A DNA stretch of 64,000 bases, taken from Bubalus kerabau (Eukaryota; Chordata; Mammalia; Artiodactyla; Bovidae). Location: positions 173,186,240-173,250,239 of the forward strand of contig NC_073625.1 of assembly GCF_029407905.1 (NCBI RefSeq), given 5' to 3'. Shown here piece after piece: positions 10,531 through 21,139 of the stretch (its first letter is position 1; the number at the start of each line of letters is the position of its first letter). The notes under the pieces are model-generated. The model ran no database searches. It was given only the letters and a program-made list of their open reading frames with translations, and had not been told where the DNA came from. Position numbers and translations under genes: made by a program.

Positions 10531-11132
10531 TCCTCAGCTTGGATGAGGCCCACCCAGGCCTGGATGACATCATGCAAGGTGGAGAGTGGAGATCTGTGAA
10601 TAATAAACATTTCTTTCCCATTTCCCCTCTCCCTCACACAGTGGATGTAAATACACAGGAAAATGGGATTTGGGTTGGATTTTTTCCCCTAAATTATGTT
10701 ACTAAATTACTTTGCTGATTTAAATATTCTGGTTAACTTACTTTAATGAGAAAGGAAGTTTTTATTGTATATTGTATATAATTTCTTGTTTAAATGGGAC
10801 ACATTTATTAGTTTACACCTGGAATATAATGTTATACTACAGATTCTAGTTTCATATTACTTTTGTAGATAAATATAAATTATTGTGGCAAAATATAAAA
10901 AGACAGTGATTGTTGATTCTAGTTAAGTGCATAGAAAGATAAATACTCTTGGAAATAGTTCTTTTAAATACCTCAAATGAAATGTGAATATGAAATTATG
11001 AAGACCTCAAATAAAAAATAAAACTTGCTTTTCAAACTGTGCTAGGTTGGTAGTTTTATTTTCTTAAATATTAAAAACATGTTTAATTTGGTAGTTCGAT
11101 TTTATTTGGCAAGAAATGCTTCCTACTGATTC

Positions 11133-11156
11133 TTTTTTTTTTTTTTTTTTTTTTTT
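11133..11156 (+). repeat. Poly(T) run
   Basis: An uninterrupted T run of about 24 bases with no recognisable SINE or L1 body beside it. Confidence 0.9.
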
Positions 11157-11288
11157 AAGAGACTAATAGAGATGATAGTGTTTACAGCCTGTGACCAAAT
11201 TTTCATGTTATTTGGAAAGAGGGTTTGGGTGGTTCAGAGAGCTCAGGTTTGAGAAAATGTGTAAACTCTTCTTTTTAAGAGTTCAAGG

Positions 11289-11410
11289 TAATTCCCTGGT
11301 GGCCCAGCAGTTAGGGCTGTGTACTCTCAACTGTCAAGGGCCTGGGCGTGATCTTTGGTTGGGAAACTAAAATCTCAAAAGCTGTACAGCACAGCCAAAA
11401 ATAAATAAAA
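11289..11410 (+). mobile_element. CHR-type tRNA-derived SINE
   Basis: Forward copy: AATTCCCTGGTGGCCCAGCAG head, then GGTTGGGAAACTAAAATC and an A-rich AATAAATAAAA tail. Confidence 0.75.
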
Positions 11411-11849
11411 TTGGCCCACTTAAAAAGAAAAATTTAGATAGGGAGCTTCTAGTTTGAGATGATGGGTTGAATAGCCATTTTTAATCTCTAACTCGTAAGT
11501 TCCTGTTGAAAAAAAAAAGGAAATCTCTTAAATTGCCATCAAACATGATTGAGGTATAGGGTTCTCCAAGGATTAGGAGATGAAGGCTGGTGTGATTATA
11601 AAGATGACAAGTGAAAGTGGACAAACCCATGTCCCAAAATACGCATGGGAGAAGTCAGATTGGGAGACGGAAGCTATTTTCCCTTGCACTGACTTGGTGA
11701 GGTCCCAGGCCCAGAGTTGAGAGGTATAAAAAGTGAGAATCAATTGGTGGGGGAAGGATTGAGGACAATGAAATGACGCCTATCCAAGGAGCACCTGGGC
11801 CAGTGGAACCTTCTCAACGCTCCAGATGGCCTGTATCTACCACCCTGTC

Positions 11850-12550
11850 TCCACACATAGAAGTTACATGTTGTGGCATAAATTATACTTCCTTCCTTTT
11901 TATTGCCTTCCTTCCTTTTTATGTACAATATAACATTGTATGGATATATCACATTTTTCCTGTATTTGTTCATTAATGATGGACATTTGAGTTGTTTCTC
12001 CATTTTTACTTCCCTTGTGGCTCAGATGGTAAAAGCATCTGCCTACAATGCAGGAGACCCGGATTCGATCCTGGGTCCGGAAGATCCGCTGGAGAAGGAA
12101 ATGGCAACTCACCCATTTCCAGTACTCTTGCTTGGAAAATCCCATAGATGGAGGAGCCTGGTAGGCTACAGTCCATGGGGTCGCAAAGAGTCGTACGCAA
12201 CTGAGTGACTTCGCTTTCACTTTCTATTTTGGCTGTTATAAATGCTGCTGTGAACACATGGGAACGAACAAATCAGTTCTCATTTCTCTTGGATGTATAC
12301 CTAGGAATAAAATTACCTATGGCAATTCTTTCTTTAGCTTTTTGAGTAACTATCAGTTACATTCCCATCAACAAAGGTTATAATGTCTCCAGCTCCTTAC
12401 CAACATTTCCTATCCATCTCTTTTTATTTTAGCCATCCTTATGAATGTGAAGTGTATCTCATTTTGGTTTTAATTTGCAGTTCATAGTGGTTGATGATGT
12501 TAAGCATTTTTTCAAGTGTTTATTGGCTGTTTGTATATCTTTTTATTTTC
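11850..12550 (-). mobile_element. L1 remnant interrupted by Bov-tA
   Basis: Antisense L1 ORF2 end / 3' UTR words: ATTGTATGGATATATCACAT and GATGGACATTTGAGTTG before the SINE, then ATAAATGCTGCTGTGAACA and GTGAAGTGTATCTCATTTTG after it. It is split at 12009-12222. The L1 may resume at 13311 beyond the RPL21 pseudogene. Confidence 0.8.
12009..12222 (+). mobile_element. Bov-tA SINE nested in L1
   Basis: Forward copy with tRNA-like head TTCCCTTGTGGCTCAGATGG, box-B-like GGATTCGATCC, then a Bov-A unit ending CAACTGAGTGACTTCGC. Confidence 0.9.
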
Positions 12551-12799
12551 CTAGTACAAATATTTTATGAATAATTTCTGGCAGTTTCTAACCACTGGAA
12601 TTATATTGCACAATAAACGACATCACATTTTCCAGGAAGAAAAAAAAAACACTAAGTCTGAATAGTAATGACATCACCCACTGAATTGGGGCAGTTAAAA
12701 TTTGCTTCAAATATTTCTTTGCGGGAAGGGACACCACACTTTCACTCAGTTAAGAGAAATATATTTAGAGTCTGGAGATCTTTTGTGGGTTTTTGTTTT

Positions 12800-13309
12800 T
12801 TAAAATCGAGTGGGTTCTGGCAGCCCTGGCCCTCTCCCATCAGTTCTCAGAAAGTATGCCTTTCTGGGTGGAGCAGGCTGGTGCATCAGTTGATCCCAAG
12901 TACCTTTTTCGACTTTTTTCTTTTTCTCATCATTTTCCTTCACATGTTTCTGGAAGCTCTCTCGGCTTTTAGAGTGCTTAATTTGCTCCATGTGTACAAT
13001 CATTCTTTGGGCAGGCATCTTTCCCGTAACTTGTTTGTTTACGACAACGGCAACAACATGCTGGATGACATGGTAGACTCTTCCAGTGTTGCCATGGTAG
13101 CATTTGTGGGGAATTGCTTTGTGAACAGTGCCCATTCCTTTGATGTCTACAATGTCATGTTTCTTGTAGAGTCTCATGTTTGTGGCCAAAGGAACAACTC
13201 CATGTTTTCTAAAAAGCCTAGAGAACACAGAGCAGGTGCCGCTCGTCTTTCCTTTATGTTGGTCATTTTGGCAAATTGCTAGAAGATGGCATCCCAGCTT
13301 AAAGGAAGG
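12800..13309 (-). pseudogene. RPL21P: RPL21 processed pseudogene
   Basis: On the reverse strand this reads as an intronless copy of ribosomal protein L21 of the large cytosolic subunit. It starts with a 5' UTR like that of the mRNA (CTTCCTTTAAGCTGGGATGC, then CCAAA before ATG at 13266-13264). Small deletions after the first codons shift the frame, so the longest open stretch begins at the internal Met (13228). That stretch keeps recognisable L21 words: KHGVVPLATN, DIVDIKGMGTV, HKCYHGNTGRVY, VVNKQVTGK and HSKSRESF. The frame ends early at 12800-12802, and the normal C-terminal codons are missing. It carries many substitutions, sits in L1-derived sequence and has no promoter of its own that I can see. 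It is not expected to make L21. Confidence 0.9.
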
Positions 13310-13310
13310 C

Positions 13311-13700
13311 TAAGTATCTTCTTTGAAGAACTTGATTGAGATCTTTTGGTTTGTTGTTGGCGGTGCTGGTTTTGTTATTGAGTCATAAGAATTCTTTATG
13401 GGTTATAGATACAAGACTGTTGTCGGATACATGGTTTGCAAAAAGTTCTCCTGATCTCTGCATTGATTTTTCACCTGCAGGAAGCACAGAACTTTAAAAA
13501 TTTGACTGTGTTTATCTTGTTTATATTTTCTTGTGGTACTTATGTTTTGGGTATCATATCTTACTTTAAGAATTGCCAAATCCCAAGATCACAAAGACTT
13601 AACACCAATATTTTTAACAGTTTTATGGATTTTGCTCTTACATTTAGATCTTTGACCCATTTTGAGTTCATTTTTGTAGCCTGTGGCATTTTAAAGTTTG
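13311..13700 (-). mobile_element. L1 remnant
   Basis: Antisense L1 ORF2 words, e.g. AGAATTCTTTATGGGTTATA, GGATACATGGTTTGCAAA and CTTACATTTAGATCTTTGAC. It may be the continuation of the L1 at 11850-12550, split by the RPL21 retrocopy. Confidence 0.7.
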
Positions 13701-14179
13701 TTTAATATAACCCAAAAGCATATAGAAGATCTGTGAAAATGTAGACATTTTTTTATAACATTTTTTCAACCATTTAAATTTCTAAAATAAGCCTGGTTTT
13801 AAGTTTATTATTTTATAAATTATTAGCTAAATTTAAAAAGTACACTCTGTATTATTTGTTCTTAACCCTCATTTTGTGATGAGGAATCAAGCATTCCTGA
13901 ACTATTTTTGTCAAGAAAAGGCAAGTCTTCTCTGAATGTGGTAGCAGTAATAATAGTAAGCCAAATGTGACAATGAAAGTAATTTAAAGAATGAAGAACA
14001 AGAAAGTTTGTTTTGCTCAGAAGCATGATCCTTTGTATACTGAGTTTGGTTTTTTGGAAATAATTACAAAATGCGGGAAACCTCAGCATCTTATTTTATA
14101 GATACATAAAAGCCATCAGCCCTTAACATAAAAGACAACAAAACATAAATTCAAAACCAAAACAACAAAAAACCACTGA

Positions 14180-15245
14180 GAAAATAAATTAATAAATTCA
14201 AAACATACAAACAGACAAAAAAACACTGAGAAAATTCATTATTGTGCGTCTATCACCACTCTCCATCTCCAGAACTTCTCCACCATCCCCTACTAGAAAC
14301 CCATACCTATTAAGCAACATCTCTTCAGTCTCGCCTCTTGCAGTCTCTGGTAACCATAGTTTTACTTTCTGTCTCCATAAATTTGACAATTCTAGGTAGC
14401 TCATATAAAAGAAATCATATGATATTTGCCCTTTGTGTCTGGCTTATTTCACTTACCATGTCTTCAGAGTTTATTCATATTGTAACATCTCTCAGAATTT
14501 CGTTTTTTTAAAAGCTGAATAGTGTTCTGTTCTGTGCACATGCCACATTTTCTGCTTATTCAGTCATCTGCTGATGGACATTTAGGTTTCCACCATTTGA
14601 CTATTATGAATGTTGCTGGAATGGGTGTGGGTGTACGAACATCTGTTTGAGTCCCCTGCTTGAAATTTCTTTGGACATACACCCTGAAGGGGAATTGCCG
14701 GATCACATGGTGATTGTATGCTTGTTTTTGTGGAACCACTGTAGTATTTTCTGTAGTGACGGCGCCGCTTTACGTTCCCACCAGTGGTGCACGAAGGGTC
14801 CAGTTTTTCCATGTCCTCCCAATGCTTATTGGCTGGGGTTTTCTTTGTTTGTTTTGTTTAATTAAAATCAGAGCCTGGTGGGCTGCAGTCCATGGGGTCG
14901 CTAAGAGTCGGACACGACTGAGCGACTTCACTTTCACTTTTCTCTTTCATGCATTGGAGAAGGAAATGGCAACCCACTCTGGTGTTCCTGCCTGGAGAAT
15001 CCCAGGGACGGTGGAGCCTGGTGGGCTGCCGTCTATGGGGTCGCACCGAGTCGGACACGACTGAAGCGACTTAACATAACATAATGTGTGTGAATGATAT
15101 CTCATTGTGGTTTTGTTCTGCATTTCCCTGATGATTAGTGATATTGAACATCTTTTCATGTACTTATTGGCCATTTGTATATCTTCTTGGAAGAAATGTC
15201 TACTCAAGTCTTTTGTCCATTTTGAGTTGTTTTTTATTGTTGTTG
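14180..15245 (-). mobile_element. L1 remnant interrupted by Bov-A2
   Basis: Antisense L1 3' UTR and ORF2 end. Words include TTTGTGTCTGGCTTATTTC, CTGATGGACATTTAGG and CGTTCCCACCAG before the SINE, and GATATCTCATTGTGG, GTACTTATTGGCCATTTGT after it. Confidence 0.8.
14871..15074 (+). mobile_element. Bov-A2 SINE, 5' truncated, nested in L1
   Basis: Forward copy with two GAGCCTGGTGGGCTGC...GTCGGACACGACTGA units separated by the CATGCATTGGAGAAGG linker, ending GAAGCGACTT. Confidence 0.88.
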
Positions 15246-15309
15246 TTAAGTTCTTCATCTAGCCTTTAACTTGTAAAATCCTTTTACTGGAGGCATTGTA
15301 CACTTAACT

Positions 15310-15531
15310 TTGAAAAAAGTGGTTTACAAATTTGGTTGTAGGACCAAGTCCCCTATCTGTGTACTGCAGGGATCAGCTATTCTAAATTCTGTTGAATTTG
15401 ATGTAAACATTGATGGGTTTGGCATGATGATCCACCAGCTTTCCAAAGATGAGGCTTCATTTCTTGATTCAGCCACTGTTGAATTGTATCCTTTGGTTGT
15501 ATTGCTTATGAAACTTCATTTAGTATGCTAA
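15310..15531 (+). other. Small open frame, origin unknown
   Basis: A 73-codon open frame lies between two L1-like pieces and is neither L1 nor SINE by eye. Its composition is less AT-rich than its flanks. I do not recognise the product and see no domain, signal peptide or splice signals. It could be a decayed retrocopy or transposon piece, or chance. No function is assigned. Confidence 0.25.
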
Positions 15532-16663
15532 TCTGTAGGTCCATCCATGTTGCTGCAGATGTCATCATTTCATTCTTTTTCATTACTAGTTATATTCTGT
15601 GAGAGATTATGAGAGCCTGAACTAGGGTCATGGGAAGAGAGAGAAGACACTGAATTCAAGAGCTCTTTAAGACAAGACTTAGATTACATTTGATAGAATT
15701 TGATTAGATAGAAAGGAGGATTAGGATGAATCTGTTGTTTCTGTTTCAGGCAGTTGGGTGAATGTGATCACTCATTTAGATGAGAACTGCAGGAGGATCA
15801 GAAGTTACCTATTGGCACGTTGAGTTCCCTGTTGTATTTTTAATATGTTATTGTGATGTATAAGGACCCCTACCTAGGATCACATTGATATTTCCAGTTC
15901 TGATCTTATTAAACTTCTTCTCTACTATATCTCAATCTGCTTTTTTCCATATCAAGAATCCTGATTTTTAAGGACATTGAGGATGAAAAAGACAATAGAA
16001 TTAGTGTATATGGTAATTACTCATTGACTTTATCCCAAATTACATGCTTCAGTTCAGTTCAGTTCAGTTCAGTCGCTCAGTCGTGTCCGACTCTTTGCGA
16101 CCCCATGAATCCCAGCATGCCAGGCCTCCCTGTCCATCATCAACTCCCGGAGTTCACTCAGACTCATGTCCATCGAGTCAGTGATGCCATCCAGCCATCT
16201 CATCCTCTGTCGTCCCCTTCTCCTCCTGCCCCCAATCCCTCCCAGCATCAGACTCTTTTCCAATGAGTCAACTCTTCGCATGAAGTGGCCAAAGTACTGG
16301 AGTTTCAGCTTTAGCATCATTCCTTCCAAAGAAATCCCAGGGCTGATCTCCTTCAGAATGGACTGGTTGGATCTCCTTGCAGTCCAAGGGACTCTCAAGA
16401 GTCTTCTCCAACACCACAGTTCAAAAGCATCAATTCTTCGGTGCTCAGCCTTCTTCACAGTCCAACTCTCACATCCATACATGACCACAGGAAAAACCAT
16501 AGCCTTGACTAGCCGGACCTTTGTTGGCAAAGTAATGTCTCTGCTTTTGAATATGCTAACTAGGTTGGACATAACTTTTCTTCCAAGGAGTAAGCATCTC
16601 TTAATTTCATGGCTACAGTCACCATCTGCAGTGATTTTGGAGCCCCAAAAAATAAAGTCTGTC

Positions 16664-16771
16664 ACTGTTTCCCCCTCTATTTCCCATGAAGTGATGGGAC
16701 CAGATGCCACTGTTTCCACTGTTGCCCCCTCTATTTCTCATGAAGTGATGGGACCGGATGCCATGATCTTA
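16664..16771. repeat. 54-bp tandem duplication inside BovB
   Basis: Two copies 54 bp apart of the phrase around CCCCTCTATTTCCCATGAAG / CCCCTCTATTTCTCATGAAG ... GTGATGGGACC(A/G)GATGCC. The unit is 18 codons, so the BovB frame is kept, and the encoded ASGPITSWEIEG motif appears twice. Confidence 0.9.
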
Positions 16772-16828
16772 GTTTTCTGAATGTTGAGCTTTAAGCCAAC
16801 TTTTTCACTCTCCTCTTTCACTTTCATC

Positions 16829-17106
16829 CGGAGAAGGCAATGGCACCCACTCCAGTATTCTTGCCTGGAAAATCCCATGGATGGAAGAGCCTGGTAGGCT
16901 GCAGTCCATGGGGTCGCTAAGAGTCGGATACGACTGAGCAACTTCACTTTCCCTTTTCACTTTCATGCATTGGAGAAGGAAATGGCACCCCACTCCAGTG
17001 TCCTTGCCTGGAGAATGCCAGGGACGGGGGAGCCAGGTGGGCTGCCGTCTATGGGGTCGCACAGAGTCGGACACGACTGAAGCGACTTAGCAGCAGCAGT
17101 AGCAGC
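16829..17106 (+). mobile_element. Bov-A2 SINE replacing part of BovB
   Basis: Forward dimeric Bov-A2 starting GGAGAAGGCAATGGCACCC and ending in a GCAGCAGCAGTAGCAGC tract. Compared with the BovB copy at 42866, about 44 bases of BovB are missing at the insertion point, and I see no duplication of target bases. Confidence 0.9.
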
Positions 17107-18116
17107 ATCTGCCTGTCTGAGGTTATTGATATTTCTCCCAGCAATCTTGATTCCAGCTTGTGTTTCTTCCAGTCCAGCGTTTCTCATGATGTACTCTGCA
17201 TGTAAATTAAATAAGCAGGGTGACAATATACAGCCTTGATGAACTCCTTTTCCTATTTGGAACCAGTCTGTTGTTCCATGTCCAGTTCTAACCGTTGCTT
17301 CCTGACCTGCGTACAGATTTCTCAAGAGGCAGGTCAGGTGGTCTGGTATTCCCATCTCTTGAAGAATTTTCCACAGTTGATTGTGATCCACACAGTCAAA
17401 GGCTTTGGCATACTCAATAAAGCAGAAATAGATGTTTTTCTGGAGCTCTCTTACTTTTTCGATGATCCAGCGGATGTTGGCAATGTGATCTCTGGTTCCT
17501 CTGCCTTTTCTAAAACCAGCTTGAACATCTGGAAGTTCACGGTTCACGTATTGCTGTAGCCTGGCTTGGAGAATTTTGAGCATTACTTTACCAGCATGTG
17601 AGATGAGTGCAATTGTGCGGTAGTTTGAGCATTCTTTGGCATTGCCTTTCTTTGGGATTGGAATGAAAACTGACCTTTTCCAGTCCTGTGGCCACTGCTG
17701 AGTTTTCCAAATTTGTTGGCATTTTGAGTGCAGCACTTTCACAGCATCATCTTTCAGGATTTGAAAGAGCTCAACTGGAATTCCATATCCTCCACAAGCT
17801 TTATTCGTAGTAATGCTTTCTAAGGCCCACTTGACTTCACATTCCAGGATGTCTGGCTCTAGGTCAGTGATCACACCATCGTGATTATCTGGGTCGTGAA
17901 GATCTTTTTTGTACAGTTCTTCTGTGTATTCTTGCCACCTCTTCTTAATATCTTCTGCTTCTGTTAGGTCCATACCATCTCTGTCCTTTATCGAGCCCAT
18001 CTTTGCATGAAATGTTCCCTTGATATCTCTAATTTTCTTGAAGAGATCTCTAGTCTTTCCCATTTTGTTGTTTTCCTCTATTTCTTTGCATTGATCATGC
18101 TTAATAGTCCCAAATA

Positions 18117-18132
18117 ATAATAATAATAATAA
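18117..18132 (+). repeat. (TAA)n simple repeat
   Basis: An AATAATAATAATAATAATAAC run at the 5' side of the BovB copy. Confidence 0.85.
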
Positions 18133-18150
18133 CATAAGCTAATGTGACTG

Positions 18151-18382
18151 TGCATACTAAGTTACTTCAGTCATGTCCAGCTCTTTGCAAAGGTATGGAC
18201 AGTAGCCTGCCAGCTCCTCTGCCCGTGGGATTCTCCAGGCAGGAATACTGGAGTGGGTTGCCATGTCCTCCTCCAAGGGATCTTCCTGATTCTCAGGGTA
18301 TCTTTCTGATCAGGCTTCGAACCCTCATTTCTTAAGTTTCCTGCATTGGCAGACAGGTTCTTTACCAGCACCACCTGGAAGC
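18151..18382 (-). mobile_element. Bov-tA SINE
   Basis: A reverse-strand Bov-A unit (CTTCAGTCATGTCCAGCTC ... CCATGTCCTCCTCC) followed by a diverged tRNA-like head ending TTTACCAGCACCACCTGGAAGC. Confidence 0.85.
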
Positions 18383-18539
18383 ACTGAAAACATTAAAAAA
18401 TTGTCTGTATATGTTCTCTCCATTCTTTTCTCATTTTTCTAATAATCATAGGTAATAGTCCTACAGTGTTGAAGCATACACCTGTTTATACCCTATACTA
18501 TATGCCTCTTAGCGCTCACTTAATCTTAACATCTACAGT

Positions 18540-18985
18540 TAACTAGACATAAATTTCTCACAAGACCTTTCTGTCAGTGTTTCTCTAATCGTTTTGACTG
18601 TCTCAGTCAGTTTTGCTGAATATAAAGATTCTTGGCTCATACTTTGTTGGAGTTTCTTAAATGTCTTAATTTTCTTCTAATGTAACAGCTTGCTCTTGGA
18701 AAATCTGATACTCTTTTTTTTTTTTTCTTCTAAATGTCTAAATAATTTTTTTTCTTTGAAATCCAGCAGTTTTACTAGAATCTTTTGGTCTTGTCATTCT
18801 GGGTTGATACAGTCTCTTTTCTTTTATTTCATAAACATTTTCTTGACTTAACAGCACTTAGTGTTTATTCTGTTCCCGTGCCTTGATTTTCTTCTTCGGA
18901 AACTCTTATTGTCCATATATTCTTTGCCTGCCTTCAGTGTTTTTCATTTGCTCTTGAATATTAATTGTGGGAGTCACATGGGCTA
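18540..18985 (-). mobile_element. L1/HAL1-like remnant
   Basis: Words such as TTTGCTGAATATAAAGATTC, CAGTTTTACTAGAATC and ACTCTTATTGTCCATATATT follow the order of antisense old L1 or half-L1 elements. Strongly diverged. Confidence 0.45.
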
Positions 18986-19538
18986 GATTGTTGCAACCTC
19001 CTCAGTCTTTATTTCAGCCTCCTGCACTCAGCTGGTATTGAAGAGGGCAAAACTTCTCATTTCAGCTGCTGCTCTCAAATTGGCCTGTTCTTTCTAGCAA
19101 ATTCTTGTTAGTTCCATTAAGTGCCGCTCCACTGAGTATTTATTTTTCTACCAACACAGACACTGCTGTGTAAGCCTTTGGCCCCGGTTTGTAATCTGGG
19201 GTTGGTTGAAGATACCTTGTCAGCTAGTTTTGTTGTAAACGTTGTCAAGGGGTTCAGGCTTTGCTGTTTGCTTGCTCTGTTTTTGTATGGGGATTTGGAG
19301 AGTTTGAGAACTATGCTGCTGTTGCTGTCTTTCCGCACTCTCCTGTAACTGGGGTGTGTATGTGTGTGTGTGTTTACAGTCTATATGAATCAGAATTTAA
19401 ATAAATTGTTAAATCTTTTATAATCTGTAGATTTTCCCTCTGTATTTTTCTCACTTTTTCCCTTCCAAATTATTAGTTGAAGAAACCACATTATATGTCC
19501 TGAAGAAAAATTCTAAAGATTTTGCTTTTCGCATCTCT

Positions 19539-19717
19539 CTTTTTTTAAATTAATTGATTGATTGATTTTTGGCTGCTGCTGGGCTTCAGTAGTCACAGCA
19601 AGGCACACGGGGCCAGCCACTCTGAGGCATGTGGGATCTTCCCTTACCAGAGATAGAACCCATGTCCCCTGCATTGGCAGGCACTCTCAACCCCTGGGCC
19701 ACCAGGGAAGTCCCATA
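19539..19717 (-). mobile_element. CHR-type tRNA-derived SINE
   Basis: Reverse copy with GCATGTGGGATCTTCCC, ATAGAACCCATGTCCCC, GCATTGGCAGGCA and ACCAGGGAAGTCCC. GCATCTCT on each side (19531-19538, 19718-19725) may be its target-site duplication. Confidence 0.8.
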
Positions 19718-19929
19718 GCATCTCTTTAGTATAGTTTAACACTTTCTTCTGTCTTCAGTGTTTCCTTTAAACTGGTAGGTGGATCTTGTGTCTTGATCAT
19801 GTTCAGGTTCCATGATCGGTTGTACACTTGAAAAACAACTGAATGAGCCAGGTCAAGGAAAGCAAATAATACAGGATCAGAAGCCTGAAGTGAGAAACTC
19901 TAGTTGCAAAGCTGACGTTGAAAAACAGG

Positions 19930-20132
19930 CAAATCATAGAAACAGAAAGTAAAACATGGTTGCCAAGGGCTTGAGGACAGGGAGGTGGGGAGTGGCTGCT
20001 TATGGGGACAGAATTTCTGTTTAAGGTGGAGAAATTAGGTTGTGGTGATGGTTGTGTCCACTGAATTTTATACTTGAAAAGATGAAGTTATGGTGTGTGA
20101 ATTGTATTTCAATAAAGCTGTTACCTTGAAAA
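19930..20132 (+). mobile_element. L1 3' end, sense to TFDP2, with AATAAA
   Basis: Sense-strand L1 3' UTR: GAAACAGAAAGTAAAACATGG, GGTTGCCAAGGGCTTGAGG, GGTTGTGGTGATGGTTG, ending ATTTCAATAAAGCTG with AATAAA at 20111-20116. It is one of only two sense-oriented L1 pieces in the gene. Confidence 0.75.
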
Positions 20133-20317
20133 AGAAAGTTGGATTTGAAAAGGAAGAGAGTATTGGCTAATCTCTGGAACTTATAAGAAGAACTGGATGC
20201 AGGTACTGATAGGTTTATAAGTGGCCGCTCCCACTGGCTGTAGACTTAGGTATTATTCTACTGTCTACTGAATATACCCATTTGGATATTCTATAGGCAT
20301 GTCAAACTCAACCTCAT

Positions 20318-20584
20318 CGCTGCCCAATAGAATGTAATACAAGCCACATGTGAGTTTTAATTTTCCAGCATTCAGTTTAAAAAGTAAACTGGAATATGTG
20401 AGACTGATGTTACATCTTTTATTTAATCTAGTATATCTAAAGGGTAATTAATATAAAAAGTATACCTTCATCTCTCATGTAGGTCTTTGAAATTAACAGC
20501 ATAATTAATTTGATTGAGACTTGTCCCATTTCAGGTGTTTGATAGCCACAAGTAGAATATGCCCAGAGCATTAGACAATGCAAG
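20318..20584. mobile_element. hAT-like DNA transposon remnant (MER type)
   Basis: It opens GCTGCCCAATAGAATGTAAT and closes GCATTAGACAATGCAAG, with GCCACATGTGAGTTTTAATT and GATAGCCACAAG as inner marks. This is the pattern of the common mammalian MER elements with CTGTCCAATAG-type ends. The exact family name is not assigned. Confidence 0.6.
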
Positions 20585-20689
20585 TGAAAAGGTTTAAAAT
20601 GAAATTCATGAATTCGTTCCAAATTCCTCCATCTCAGTAATGACCCCTCCTTTTAAGGATTATTGTCCTGTTTCCCTCTTCCTTACCAT

Positions 20690-20935
20690 CCACAGCAGTC
20701 AGTCCCTTAGTTCTGCTGATTTTTATCTTTAACATTTTTGCAAATCCATCTCTTCTTATCCAGTCCTACCATTTGCTCGAATTCCAGGACTCAGCATTGC
20801 TTGCTTGGACCATTACAGTAACCTGTCAACGGGTCTTCCTGTTTCTGCTTCTGCCCTCCATAAATTACTCTGCAGCCAGAATCTCTACCTCACTGAAAAT
20901 TTCACCATGCCACTCCACCCCTCAGTACCACTGAG
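20690..20935 (+). mobile_element. L2-type LINE fragment
   Basis: Forward L2 words in order: AAATCCATCTCTTCTTATC, TTGGACCATTACAGTAACC, GGTCTTCCTGTTTCTGC and ACTCTGCAGCCAGAATC. It is the same ancient family as 9665-10530 but in the opposite orientation. Confidence 0.6.
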
Positions 20936-21139
20936 TGCTATAACTATCTCAGTAGTAGTCTGTGACCCACAGTGAATACACAGAGAGGATTCTTTGGGAA
21001 TGCAGGGAAAGAAAGTAGATGTCTTCCCTTACTCTTTTGAGAAGTACATTTAGCATCTATTTCTTAATGGACATAACACAGTAGAACATGTAAATAACAT
21101 AAATGAATGTAATTATGCTGATGGAATATGATGAAGTCT

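Larger units (their letters stand above)
16049..18096 (-). mobile_element. BovB LINE, long copy interrupted by Bov-A2
   Basis: This is the longest BovB copy here. It starts with four inverted TTCAG units (the 3' tail) and reads antisense through ORF2. Two long open frames remain: about 216 codons for the C-terminal part (VMYGCESWT, DAFELWCWRR and GRQRMRWLDGITDSMD are visible) and a long one covering the reverse-transcriptase N-half (AFDCVDH, GVHQGCILSPCLFNLHAEY). BovB encodes an endonuclease-reverse transcriptase that copies its own RNA. This copy cannot be active: the endonuclease part is missing, a Bov-A2 (16829-17106) replaces the catalytic YADD region, and there is an in-frame 54-bp duplication near 16664-16771. 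TCCCAAATTA (16032) and TCCCAAATAA (18108) may be a target-site duplication, but this is weak. Confidence 0.93.

Noticed and set aside
12668..13282. A 204-codon + strand open frame
   Set aside because: It is the antisense of the RPL21 retropseudogene and has no domain of its own.
16166..16780. A 204-codon + strand open frame
   Set aside because: Antisense of BovB ORF2; the same frame appears opposite each BovB copy.
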